Below are positions 52,332-60,312 of a stretch of 64,000 nt of DNA, piece after piece. Where the stretch lies: the IMG/VR virus record IMGVR_UViG_3300042924_003217, positions 1 through 64,000 of that record, one strand, 5' to 3'. Both the position numbers and the translations under genes were made by a program. Source of the DNA: a virus. Position 1 is the first letter of the stretch. Every line of letters begins with the position of its first letter. The notes beneath the pieces are model-generated. The model did no database searches. It worked only from the letters and a program-made list of their open reading frames with translations, and was not told the DNA's origin.

Positions 52332-54320
52332 TTAATCCTTATCAAGCGCCAGTTCCTTGGGCAACTTGGGGTTGAAGCCAAAGTCAACGGACTCACCCAT
52401 CCGCAGCGCAAAGGCGTCCTTCATGGCGTATAGCGGCGGGTTTTCCACCAGTGCGACCGTATCGGGCGACTTGGGCTTGATTCCGCCAGCAATGCGGGCG
52501 CACTGCACCAGCATGGTGAAGGCATCCGCCCTGTCGGGGCTCTTGTTGCCGCGACTCTTGTAGGCGTCCTTGCTTTCCACCTGTAGCAACTTTCCGCGAC
52601 CAGCCGGGGAGCCTCCTTGGCGCTCGATAAGCTCCTGAACGGTTTCCAGATCAACGCCATTGCCGATCTTCAGGTAGCCGTACTCGAAAAATCTGCCTGT
52701 AGCGAACCACAACTCTGACCGGATACCGTCATAAAGCTCCTTTGGCACCTTGGTGTCCTCTTCGCACACCGAGGTCTCGGTTGCGGTTTCCGCATAGTTG
52801 ATGCCCATGATTCCGGCAGGCTCCGCACCGCCCCTAAGGTTCTGTGCACCCATGACCTTCTGCGACCATTGGCGGCGGATGTTGTCGTGAACGCCCTGAC
52901 CGATACCCGTGCGGTCGATAGCGAAGAACTCCGGGGCGCAATCGAGGTCCTTGAGCCTGCTCATGGTCTCGTCTGCCAGTTCTTGCGTGTCCCCGCGCGG
53001 CAGGATGCCCACAGCATCGATTTGCAGGCGCGTTCCGGGCGTTTCTAGCTCATATCTCTCACCAGATGGGGTCTTCCATGCCACCGCGTGTCCAATGCGC
53101 CCTGTAGCCATTGCCGGGAGGTCTCCCGTGAAGGCAGGGTCAAGGCTGGCAACCGTCCGGGTAGGCCCGTCAAAGACCCATTCCCCGTGTGCGCGGTCCA
53201 TCCAGTGCTTCTGAATGATGGCGGTCTTGCTGCCACGCGGCGGGAACATGCCGTAAACCTCCGTCCACATCATTGGGTGGTCGGGATCGCCATTGTACTG
53301 GCGCAACTTCATCCGGTAGCCGTTCCACGTGAAGAACCGCTTGTACACGTCCTTCCTCTGGATGACGTTTTCCGACTTCATGGCATTCAGACGCACGCAA
53401 TGCCAGCCAGTCGTGGAAGTCCACGTGTCCTCAGGCGCGTCAATCGACTGATACGCATCCCATCCTTTCTCTGGCGTGCAATTCTTGCCGTACTCCGAGT
53501 GCGGGTCCTTCGGATTAGCCGCCATCACGATCTTCGTGTGCTCCGTATCCCCCTCCTCCATTGAGGAGTAGAGGTTCGGGATCTCGTCAAAGGCGTTCGG
53601 CGGCACTTCCTGTGCCTCGTCAATCAGGAGCCGGGAGCGCGAGCTTGTCCCAAACAGCGGATGGACGGGGCGGGGTTTAATCTTAGCACCTTTGATGGCA
53701 CCACGGGCTTCGTGCCCGCGTGCGATGGTGAGGATGAAGATGCCCATACCCCCTCGCTTGCCCGTTTCTGTAGCGATTGACTCTGCATCAGCCTTTCCGG
53801 GGAGCGGAATGACTGAATTGGTGTAGAGACGCTGCATGTCACCGAAGAGGTTCTTTTTGACGTGCTCTTCCTTGGTGGACATGACGCGGACGAGGGTCCA
53901 GTCGGGGTCGAGTACCCAGTCGAGAAGCATCCAAGCAGATGCCGAATATGTCTTACCCATCGACGCAGCACCCAGAATGTTAACAAGGTTGTGGTTGCGA
54001 ATACCACCCCATACCATACGGACTGAACGAGGCTCATGAGTAAAAGTTTCGTCTCCCCAGAGTAGTGTTGCGGCAGATTCGTAGTCCCGACGCATCAGGA
54101 ACATCTGCAAGTACAGCTTCGTGATCGCGTACAGGTCCTCTTCAGACTTTATCTCGACCCTTTTGTTCAGTTTCGCGAAAACTTCTGCGAACGCTGGGTC
54201 CTGAAGGATCAGATAGACGGCTTCCGTCAAATCTTGGAACCGATCTGAATTGTGTGGATCCTTTGCACGCTCTAAGATCCGGTTTACGTCCGACAAATGC
54301 CTTTTTTGGGCTTCCGTCAT
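52332..54320 (-). CDS. terL: Terminase large subunit
   Basis: 662 aa. ATPase Walker A GAASMGKT (117-124) and Walker B RLLIDEAQE (230-238), with the motor motif VMAANP. The RNase H-like nuclease begins VASLDPAFTGD with D394, then FAIDRTGIGQG and SPDRADAFTML (third acidic residue). It cuts and pumps DNA into the procapsid, working with the portal and the small subunit. Its stop abuts the Cys-rich gene; the start overlaps the zinc-finger gene by four bases. Confidence 0.92.
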   Translation of the reverse strand: MTEAQKRHLSDVNRILERAKDPHNSDRFQDLTEAVYLILQDPAFAEVFAKLNKRVEIKSEEDLYAITKLYLQMFLMRRDYESAATLLWGDETFTHEPRSVRMVWGGIRNHNLVNILGAASMGKTYSASAWMLLDWVLDPDWTLVRVMSTKEEHVKKNLFGDMQRLYTNSVIPLPGKADAESIATETGKRGGMGIFILTIARGHEARGAIKGAKIKPRPVHPLFGTSSRSRLLIDEAQEVPPNAFDEIPNLYSSMEEGDTEHTKIVMAANPKDPHSEYGKNCTPEKGWDAYQSIDAPEDTWTSTTGWHCVRLNAMKSENVIQRKDVYKRFFTWNGYRMKLRQYNGDPDHPMMWTEVYGMFPPRGSKTAIIQKHWMDRAHGEWVFDGPTRTVASLDPAFTGDLPAMATGRIGHAVAWKTPSGERYELETPGTRLQIDAVGILPRGDTQELADETMSRLKDLDCAPEFFAIDRTGIGQGVHDNIRRQWSQKVMGAQNLRGGAEPAGIMGINYAETATETSVCEEDTKVPKELYDGIRSELWFATGRFFEYGYLKIGNGVDLETVQELIERQGGSPAGRGKLLQVESKDAYKSRGNKSPDRADAFTMLVQCARIAGGIKPKSPDTVALVENPPLYAMKDAFALRMGESVDFGFNPKLPKELALDKD

Positions 54321-54553
54321 GCGCCGCCCTCTTCGGTTTTGGGCTTACGTCCGCGCCCACCTGCTTTCCATGCGTTGCAGCGGTTCTTTTCGCGTGTCCT
54401 GAGCGTTTCAGCAGCTTGGCAGTCGTCGCAGCGGTGCTTATACAGATTGCGAGGCTTGCCGCAGCGCACACAACAGCCTTCAGCCAATCTTTTGGCCTGC
54501 CAAAGACGCTGACGAGACGGCTTTTTCTCTGAACCACCGGCTTCATTGCTCAT
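54317..54553 (-). CDS. Small CxxC protein before terminase
   Basis: 78 aa. CCVRCGKPRNLYKHRCDDCQA makes a two-knuckle zinc site in a very basic protein (RQRLWQAKRLAEG, TREKNRCNAWKAGGRGRKPK). Similar basic CxxC proteins are common in phages and probably bind nucleic acid. It overlaps terS-like and terL genes by a few bases each. Confidence 0.7.
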   Translation of the reverse strand: MSNEAGGSEKKPSRQRLWQAKRLAEGCCVRCGKPRNLYKHRCDDCQAAETLRTREKNRCNAWKAGGRGRKPKTEEGGA

Positions 54554-55250
54554 TTGTTACAACAATCTCTTTTTTCGTGTGGCTGATACCCTGTACCAGC
54601 TTCTCGGAATTGCCGTTCTGGATATTCACCAACAACATGTTCAGTTTACTCAATTTGCTCATCTCATCGCCAGTACCCATGCCGCTTGCGATCTTGCCGT
54701 TGAGCACCAAACCAATTCCCTGAGCGCCTGAAGCCATCTTCATGAAGCCGTCCATCGCCTGATTCAGTAAAAACACCTTGTCCTCGATCAATTTCGCTCG
54801 TTTCGGGTAACGTTTGACGACGCCGTTGCCGTCTTTCTCCAGTTCGTCTTCTGGAACCTGCGACGGCTCAACCGGAAGGTCGCTAATCTTGTCGATTACC
54901 TGTAAATAGGCTTCAGTTGCCTTTTTGATCGCGTAGTCCGCAGCCTGAACGACTCGATCATCAACTGCCTTGGCTGTGTTGATCCGCTTTTCGTTCTGAA
55001 CCGTGCTGATAATCGACTTCTGCTGAAGCCGCATCTGCTCCCACCCCTTGTTTTGCGCGTGACGCATCAGCGGGGCTGGCTGCATCTTCAATTCCCGCGC
55101 CACTTCCGTCAGGTTTAGCTGCCGGGGGTCGTTCATGAACAGATCGAAGGCTTTGAAGTAGAGATCCGACTTTTCCTCGGGACTCAGTGACTTCTGGGAC
55201 ACGATCGTATCCGGTATCTGGTCGGTGATCTGTTGGTTGACTTCCGGCAT
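54543..55250 (-). CDS. Probable terminase small subunit
   Basis: 235 aa from ATG 55250. An N-terminal helix-turn-helix-like region (NLTEVARELKMQPAPLMRHAQNKGWEQMRLQ), a central helix (DRVVQAADYAIKKATEAYLQVIDKI) and a C-terminal helical region fit small terminases, which recognise DNA and oligomerise. It stands two genes before terL. Its first 290 bases are also open in the frame of the gene upstream (54961-56043). Confidence 0.65.
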   Translation of the reverse strand: MPEVNQQITDQIPDTIVSQKSLSPEEKSDLYFKAFDLFMNDPRQLNLTEVARELKMQPAPLMRHAQNKGWEQMRLQQKSIISTVQNEKRINTAKAVDDRVVQAADYAIKKATEAYLQVIDKISDLPVEPSQVPEDELEKDGNGVVKRYPKRAKLIEDKVFLLNQAMDGFMKMASGAQGIGLVLNGKIASGMGTGDEMSKLSKLNMLLVNIQNGNSEKLVQGISHTKKEIVVTNEQ

Positions 55251-56043
55251 GGCGGCTTGCCGCACGATTCAGGTGCTTCTTTATCCAGTCAAGCACAATA
55301 ATCTCCTCTTCCTTTGCTGCCTTTTCCCATGTTTGCCACATCACGCGAGTTACGCGAATGCCATAGGTCGTCCTTTCGCCGTACTCTAGGAACTTACCAA
55401 GCCGCTTTTGCCATTTCTTGAAATTGTGGCGTGCCGTTTTGTACGAAATCCTGTGCTTTTTCAGCGCATGGTAGATCGGCATGCCATTCGCGATGTCCTC
55501 GTAGGCAGGGAGTAGCTTGTAGCCGCGCTTCTTGAGCCATTTTTCGTACTTACTGTTCCACGGATTGGCTCGCCACTTGGCGGCTTTCACTTTTCGCGCT
55601 GCCGTAGCCTTCCTCGCAATGGCTTTTTGACTACGAGAAACGTGTTTTCTGCGAAATTCACGGGCATCGTTCACGCCCATGCGCTTCAGGGCGTTGAAAA
55701 TCGCCGTAGAACCGCATCCCGCGATCTTCGCGATCTCCCGCATGCTCAATTTTTCGTGATAAAACAGATGAACAACGTCAAAACCGTCGAGTTCGGTGGT
55801 CCCAATCGTCCTGTACTCGGCTTTTTCGTCCTTGCGGGTCAGCTTCAGGTGGTTTCGCCACCTCACGGCCTTCTGTACGGTCAACGGAGTGCCCCTGACG
55901 GCTTGCAGGGGCGTCATACCAGCCATCAGGCGACTGGTTACGGTGGCGCGATACAGTTCATCAATGGGCTGCTCGTAGTACGTGATGCTGAAATCATAGT
56001 TCTTCAGCAATGGCCCCGGCGGGAGCGTGTCGATACCCTTCAT
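54961..56043 (-). CDS. HTH protein with a 97-codon extension overlapping the small terminase
   Basis: 360 aa as an open frame. Residues about 88-125 (YHEKLSMREIAKIAGCGSTAIFNALKRMGV) form a helix-turn-helix like the paralogues at 5.5-6.1 kb; a second HTH-like block follows (GMPIYHALKKHRISYKTARHNFKKW). From about residue 263 the sequence turns low-complexity (Ser/Ala/Gly/Asp) and is encoded across the terminase small subunit's 5' end, so the genuine C-terminus may be nearer 55.26 kb. Role unknown; a DNA-binding regulator is plausible. Confidence 0.6.
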   Translation of the reverse strand: MKGIDTLPPGPLLKNYDFSITYYEQPIDELYRATVTSRLMAGMTPLQAVRGTPLTVQKAVRWRNHLKLTRKDEKAEYRTIGTTELDGFDVVHLFYHEKLSMREIAKIAGCGSTAIFNALKRMGVNDAREFRRKHVSRSQKAIARKATAARKVKAAKWRANPWNSKYEKWLKKRGYKLLPAYEDIANGMPIYHALKKHRISYKTARHNFKKWQKRLGKFLEYGERTTYGIRVTRVMWQTWEKAAKEEEIIVLDWIKKHLNRAASRHAGSQPTDHRPDTGYDRVPEVTESRGKVGSLLQSLRSVHERPPAAKPDGSGAGIEDAASPADASRAKQGVGADAASAEVDYQHGSERKADQHSQGS

Positions 56044-56079
56044 CGCAGCTCAGCTTCCGCGCAATTTTGCTCTGGTCAA

Positions 56080-56095
56080 GCACACAAATATGTGC
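56080..56095. promoter_or_regulatory. Inverted repeat in divergent intergenic region
   Basis: GCACA-CAAATA-TGTGC, an inverted repeat in the 68-base gap between the leftward packaging operon and the rightward genes that start at 56112. A natural operator position. I found no good sigma70 consensus beside it. Confidence 0.35.
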
Positions 56096-56111
56096 AGTAG
56101 TGCCATCACGC

Positions 56112-56621
56112 ATGGTCTACGTTGGTCACTTGTTTCGCTGGCAACCGGAGAACGCCAAACTCCTGTACGTTGCTCGCAAGTACGACTACTTTTGGTGCCG
56201 CATGTGGTCGGACACCTCGTTTGACGAGATGGCCAGAATGTATCATGCCATGCGCGGGACCAAGACATGGCTCTGGTGTCGCGACCACAACAGCGTTCCG
56301 TACTACCTGTTGCACCCGCACTTGCGCCAGAAAGCGATCAGGCTTGGTGCCAAGATCAAGGACTGGGACAACCCACAACTTCCACCCGCAACCAAACCCG
56401 TTTACTTGAAGCCCAAATACCTTGAAAAGGAAAAGCAGACTCAAGCCTATCAGCAAGAAACGGAAAGAGGAACTGGCCCGTTACTATTTACTGAGGAAGA
56501 CCTACTTAAGCTCGCATCCATACTGCGAGATACCAAGCCGGATGCCCACTTTGACGACGACATGTTCGCGCCGCTCAACACAGATCCATCACGTGAAGCG
56601 CCGGGGCAAGCACCTCAATGA
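56112..56621 (+). CDS. Hypothetical protein (169 aa)
   Basis: ATG 56112 follows the divergent gap. The body is compact and aromatic-rich (YVGHLFRWQPENAKLLYVARKYDYFWCRMWSDTSFDEMARMYHAMRGTKTWLWCRDHN..., YLLHPHLRQKAIRLGAKIKDWDNPQLPPA). Gene unknown. Its last 200 bases are also the start of the HNH gene in another frame. Confidence 0.65.
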   Translation: MVYVGHLFRWQPENAKLLYVARKYDYFWCRMWSDTSFDEMARMYHAMRGTKTWLWCRDHNSVPYYLLHPHLRQKAIRLGAKIKDWDNPQLPPATKPVYLKPKYLEKEKQTQAYQQETERGTGPLLFTEEDLLKLASILRDTKPDAHFDDDMFAPLNTDPSREAPGQAPQ

Positions 56622-56742
56622 CGTAGCGACATGGCTTGCCTGCTGCCATAACTGCCACCGCTATGTCGAAACCCATGCCAATCTCGCCCGACTTGCCGGG
56701 GTCATCGAAGATGATCGATCCCACCAGAATCTTCCGAATTGA
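56422..56742 (+). CDS. HNH endonuclease-like protein
   Basis: 106 aa. MKRKSRLKPISKKRKEELARYYLLRKTYLSSHPYC is the usual start of phage HNH proteins, followed by STQIHHVKRRGKHLNDVATWLACCHNCHRYVE, with the catalytic HH pair, C..CH zinc/structural ligands and conserved spacing. HNH proteins next to terminase genes can help cut concatemers. The HH pair and CCHNCH are intact, but the first zinc pair is poorly conserved. Confidence 0.7.
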   Translation: MKRKSRLKPISKKRKEELARYYLLRKTYLSSHPYCEIPSRMPTLTTTCSRRSTQIHHVKRRGKHLNDVATWLACCHNCHRYVETHANLARLAGVIEDDRSHQNLPN

Positions 56743-56905
56743 GCGCCAGCTTGGGGAGCAGTGGCAAATCATCGAGCTTGTCCATGATGTCGGCCACGGC
56801 ATGACCCGCCTTGCCCATTGGGCTAACGCAGTACCGATGGAGCGCCATCGCCTCACCAGCTACGTCATTCTTCACGACACACATGACCCCCGATACAACG
56901 CCTGA
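56711..56905 (+). CDS. Small hypothetical protein (64 aa)
   Basis: MIDPTRIFRIERQLGEQWQIIELVHDVGHGMTRLAHWANAV..., helical, with a His-Asp-Val-Gly-His pattern that might be coincidental. Overlaps the HNH gene end and the next gene start. Confidence 0.5.
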   Translation: MIDPTRIFRIERQLGEQWQIIELVHDVGHGMTRLAHWANAVPMERHRLTSYVILHDTHDPRYNA

Positions 56906-57149
56906 CGACATTCTTGGCGTCAGCATCCTGCTCCGCAGCAACAGCGTTGAGTTCCACATCCGCAAATCGGAATTGGCGATGCTTGAGGAGACCCTCACCA
57001 CCATCAGCCTCATTCCCGCTGGATCACCCAAGAAAGTACAGATCCAGACCAACATGGGTCTGGTGAACTTCTTCTCCTCGCACCTGACCGGATGGGTCAT
57101 CTATGACGACCCTGCTCAAGTTCACGGCTGGATGCCTGATGAGATGTAA
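56883..57149 (+). CDS. Hypothetical protein (88 aa)
   Basis: From ATG 56883: beta-rich (DILGVSILLRSNSVEFHIRKSELAMLEETLTTISL..., LVNFFSSHLTGWVIYDDP). The longer frame is a shadow of the previous gene. No family recognised. Six bases before galE, so probably the same transcript. Confidence 0.6.
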   Translation: MTPDTTPDDILGVSILLRSNSVEFHIRKSELAMLEETLTTISLIPAGSPKKVQIQTNMGLVNFFSSHLTGWVIYDDPAQVHGWMPDEM

Positions 57150-57155
57150 CGGTTT

Positions 57156-58130
57156 ATGAACATACTAGTCACTGGCGGCGCTGGGTACATTGGCAGTCAT
57201 TGCGTGCGGCAACTTGTGGCGGCTGGCCACAGGCCCGTCGCACTCGACTCGTTTGAGTTCGGTCACCGCTACGCGGTGCCCACCGATGTACATTCGTACA
57301 ACTGCAACATCAGCGATACCTCACTGGTGCGCTTTGTCCTCAAGACCGAGGAGATCGATGCGGTCATGCACTTCGCGGCCTACACCTACGTGGGCGAATC
57401 AGTGAAGAGCCCGCTCCGCTTCTACCTCAACAACGTGGTCGGCACCCTGCACCTGCTGGAGGCAATGCGTGACGCCGGGGTCAACCGCATGATCTTCTCC
57501 AGCACCTGTGCCACCTACGGCATACCGGATGTCGTCCCGATCACTGAGGACGCCCCACAGGCCCCCATCAGTCCCTACGGGCAGACCAAGCTCGACATCG
57601 AGAACGCCCTCTGGGCGCTCAACGCTGCCAGCGACTTCCGCTTCATCTGCTTTCGGTACTTCAACGCTGCCGGTGCATCAGCCGATGCCACCACCGGTGA
57701 GGACCACACACCAGAGACCCACCTGATCCCACTCGCCATCAATGCCGTGCTCGGTCGCGGCGAACCCCTCCGCATCTACGGCAACGACTACCCCACGCCC
57801 GATGGCACCTGCCTGCGCGACTACGTCCACGTCGATGACATCTGCCGCGCCCACATTGCCGCACTCCCCATGCTCAATCACCCCAGCATGGCACGCGACT
57901 ACAACCTCGGCACCGGTAACCCCACGTCAGTCCTCCAAGTCCTCAACGCCATCAGCACCTGCGCGGGCAAGCCCGTCCCCCACACCATCGCCCCACGCCG
58001 CCCCGGCGACCCCCACACCCTCTGCGCTAACGCCACCCGTGCCCAACAGGAACTCAACTGGTTCCCCCACTACACCCACATCCAGCCCATCGTGGAGACC
58101 GCATGGCGCTGGCACACACGTACCCAGTGA
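57156..58130 (+). CDS. galE: UDP-glucose 4-epimerase
   Basis: 324 aa. Rossmann start GGAGYIGSH (residues 7-15), SSTCATYG, SPYGQTKLDIE (catalytic Tyr-x-x-x-Lys) and IYGNDYPTPDGTCLRDYVHVDDI are the full GalE signature. It interconverts UDP-glucose and UDP-galactose, or the N-acetyl forms, supplying donors for glycosyltransferases such as those of this phage. Codon use is strongly C-ending, unlike the structural genes, suggesting a distinct origin. Confidence 0.92.
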   Translation: MNILVTGGAGYIGSHCVRQLVAAGHRPVALDSFEFGHRYAVPTDVHSYNCNISDTSLVRFVLKTEEIDAVMHFAAYTYVGESVKSPLRFYLNNVVGTLHLLEAMRDAGVNRMIFSSTCATYGIPDVVPITEDAPQAPISPYGQTKLDIENALWALNAASDFRFICFRYFNAAGASADATTGEDHTPETHLIPLAINAVLGRGEPLRIYGNDYPTPDGTCLRDYVHVDDICRAHIAALPMLNHPSMARDYNLGTGNPTSVLQVLNAISTCAGKPVPHTIAPRRPGDPHTLCANATRAQQELNWFPHYTHIQPIVETAWRWHTRTQ

Positions 58131-58507
58131 CCACCCAGTTGTTGCAGATCATGCAACACGTGGCCCCGTCATGCACACATATACCCATGCCCATGCACCC
58201 ATGCCCATGTAGTGCCTAATAATATGGGACATGCACGCCTCTCTGGTGGGGGAGGTGGGGGTGGGGTGGGGTGGGGAGGGGCCGGGGGGTAGGGGGTGGG
58301 CGGGGGGTGGGTGCATAGGTCAATGCACGGGACCGGACGGGGTGCAGCGCAGCGTAGCGTGCCGCTCCCGCTGGCGTGGTGGTGGTGACCGGGAGGAAGC
58401 GGGTGGCATTGGATTGGATTGGATTTGATTGGCATGGCGATCCGATCCGACCGCTAGGCTGGCCTAGGCTGGCACCCGTTCGCCCCGTAAAGGCGACGCA
58501 AGGGCAT
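58131..58507. repeat. Non-coding region: tandem CCCATGC, G-tract and ATTGG repeats
   Basis: No convincing gene. It holds GTTGCA-GATCA-TGCAAC (a perfect hairpin soon after galE), CCCATGC repeats near 58181-58210, a very G-rich tract at about 58246-58312 with eleven or so runs of three to six G, and four near-tandem ATTGG units at 58408-58432, followed by GATCCGATCCG and a duplicated GGCTGG. The composition suggests a control or replication region, or a mutation-prone simple-sequence tract. Confidence 0.5.
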
Positions 58508-58540
58508 GAAAAAGCCCCCACCCGGTGAAGGATGGGGGCT
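58508..58540 (-). terminator. Rho-independent terminator (minus strand)
   Basis: AGCCCCCA (58513-58520) pairs with TGGGGGCT (58533-58540), followed on the minus strand by U-run 58509-58513. Ends the leftward unit that contains the DUF932 gene and the two small genes. Confidence 0.8.
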
Positions 58541-58559
58541 GAACGAACGAACAGCTAAC

Positions 58560-58652
58560 TTAGCGCACGGCCACGGTGATCAGGGCAACGATCAGGCCAA
58601 TGGCCATGACCGCGAGCCAGACCACGGTGACCGCAAAGTCGGTGCGTCTCAT
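58560..58652 (-). CDS. 30-aa membrane miniprotein
   Basis: MRRTDFAVTVVWLAVMAIGLIVALITVAVR: two Arg, one 24-residue hydrophobic helix and a final Arg. Start overlaps the previous stop as ATGA and a terminator follows 20 bases after the stop, so it is well placed to be expressed. Confidence 0.55.
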   Translation of the reverse strand: MRRTDFAVTVVWLAVMAIGLIVALITVAVR

Positions 58653-58876
58653 GATTGAGTCTCAGCGGGAAAGGTTACGGGGAGGTTCAGCAGGGCATCA
58701 GCCTCAGCATTGAGGCGGGCGACATGCTCATTCCAATTGTCGGCAGCGCGGGCCATGCGGGTGAGTTCGTCCAGCAGGTCGCGCTCGACCTCGTGGGGGA
58801 GGTCCGGGCTCTGGAGTGCGGCCACGATGATGGGCAGGATGCCGCGCCACGTGGGGGTGATGTCGATGGTGTTCAT
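58649..58876 (-). CDS. Small hypothetical protein (75 aa)
   Basis: MNTIDITPTWRGILPIIVAALQSPDLPHEVERDLLDELTRMARAAD..., helical, typical of short phage accessory proteins. A GCCCCGC/GCGGGGC hairpin (58893-58921) separates it from the DUF932 gene and could attenuate readthrough. Confidence 0.6.
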   Translation of the reverse strand: MNTIDITPTWRGILPIIVAALQSPDLPHEVERDLLDELTRMARAADNWNEHVARLNAEADALLNLPVTFPAETQS

Positions 58877-58936
58877 GATATGGGAGGGAGTTGCCCCGCC
58901 TGCGGGTTAGGCAAGCGGGGCGGTTGAGGCTAGGCG

Positions 58937-59896
58937 TTAAACGGCCAGCAGATCAAACGCGCGGGCCTTCAGATCGTCACCGGAGCCGAGCAGGACCGAC
59001 TCGAAACGCGCCTCCTGACGGGAGCGGCCACCCGAGACCCGGATCGTGCGGGCGTGATCAACGTACTCAGTTACGGCGTTGAAGGCGTCCCAACGAGTGC
59101 GTCCGTCAATCTGCGTCCCGGTGCGGAGAAACAAGGAGGACAAGTCATTGTAAGCGGTGCGCGACTTGGCGCTATTGTCGTCGTCCGTTGCGGCGGGGTT
59201 GTAGCCGATCAGGTCCGCGAAGACCTTGTGCGCGTCCCCGTGGCTGATCCGCGTTGCGGCCATCGTGGCCAGCTTGCGGCGCTCCTCCTGCTCCTGCTCC
59301 TCGACCTTCAGGAGGAGGTTGATCGCCTGCGCTGCACCCTGCTCGACGTTGACGGTGTGGCGAACCCCAAAGACGCGATTGCGACCCTTGCCGATAGCAG
59401 CATTCCACGTGTTCGCGCAGACCACGCGCACGTTAGTCCGGTGCAGTTCAAAACACCCGGAGCCGTCGTGACGGTTGACCCAAAGGTCATAGGCCCGGAT
59501 GTCATCCTGCCCGATGCGGTAGGCCTCGCGCCTGACAAGGACCCAGAGCCGCTTGCCGTCGCGAAGGGTCCCGGCGGTCTCGACCACAGCGCGGCCACCG
59601 TAAACCGCCTCCAGCATCTCAAACACCTTCTGATCTTTGAGGACGCCATAATCCGCTCCGACAATGGAGAGCGGGACCACAGCGCCCTTACTGGTGACGC
59701 CTGTCAGCGCCTTATAGCCGGGGAAAAGCTGACCCTGAATCTCCACGGGGGAAGAGAGAACGTCGCGCAGGCCGACGCCCTCCACGAACACCCGCAGGGG
59801 GGACATAAGACCCGCAAAGACGGTCCCCAGACCGTGCCAAGCGGGAACGTTGCGACCAAATACCGTTACGTCGTGCTGTCCGATTTCATGTGCCAT
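58937..59896 (-). CDS. DUF932-family protein
   Basis: 319 aa from ATG 59896 (AGGAG 11 bases upstream). MAHEIGQHDVTVFGRNVPAWHGLGTVF, DYGVLKDQKVFEMLEAVYGG and CANTWNAAIGKG are the conserved parts of the DUF932/phage-plasmid-like family. The family is widespread on phages and plasmids; its role is unclear. Confidence 0.85.
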   Translation of the reverse strand: MAHEIGQHDVTVFGRNVPAWHGLGTVFAGLMSPLRVFVEGVGLRDVLSSPVEIQGQLFPGYKALTGVTSKGAVVPLSIVGADYGVLKDQKVFEMLEAVYGGRAVVETAGTLRDGKRLWVLVRREAYRIGQDDIRAYDLWVNRHDGSGCFELHRTNVRVVCANTWNAAIGKGRNRVFGVRHTVNVEQGAAQAINLLLKVEEQEQEERRKLATMAATRISHGDAHKVFADLIGYNPAATDDDNSAKSRTAYNDLSSLFLRTGTQIDGRTRWDAFNAVTEYVDHARTIRVSGGRSRQEARFESVLLGSGDDLKARAFDLLAV

Positions 59897-60263
59897 GACT
59901 GAGCTAGCTCCTATGTTGTGTTGTTGTTGCCGAAGCGGAATGCCCCGGACTGACTGGAGGAGACCATAAGCGGGCGGCGTTGTCAGCAATAAACGGGACG
60001 GCTTGTGGTGCTAGTAGGGCAGCTAATGACCCCGGCTCTGGTGTATCAGGGTAGCTTATGGCCACGCGGGTGCGGGTGGCGGGGTGGTGCGGTGCCGGGA
60101 GGTGGGCGGCACGTTGCTCGGCACGACAAAGGGATTGCCCAATCGGATTGTTCAATCGGGTTGGCTTATGCCCGACCGTCACGCCATGCGTGAGCCAATG
60201 GGATTGCGCAATCGGATTGGATTCGCGCAAGCCGGATTCGCGAATTGGCGATTTCGCCAAAGC
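59897..60263. promoter_or_regulatory. Intergenic region with repeated 10-mers and ATTGC-N-CAAT units
   Basis: Upstream of the DUF932 gene. GCGTTGTCAG (59977-59986) and GCTAATGACC (60022-60031) recur in the same order before the 61017 gene. ATTGC(C/G)CAATCGG units lie at 60134 and 60203, with a variant at 60147. The tail 60220-60258 is full of inverted GATTCGCG-type motifs. No ORF is convincing. Confidence 0.5.
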
Positions 60264-60295
60264 AAAAGCCCCCACGGCATGGCGACCGTGAGGGC
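60264..60295 (-). terminator. Rho-independent terminator (minus strand)
   Basis: A 10-bp stem (60268-60277 with 60286-60295, one G-U pair) with U-rich 3' side TTTTGCTTT on the minus strand. It ends the transcript of the Cys-rich gene at 60313-61017. Confidence 0.75.
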
Positions 60296-60312
60296 AGGAG
60301 CTAGCAAAGGGG

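Noticed and set aside
58169-58521. Minus-strand frames over the G-tract region
   Set aside because: Pro/His-rich translations of simple sequence; no start signals.
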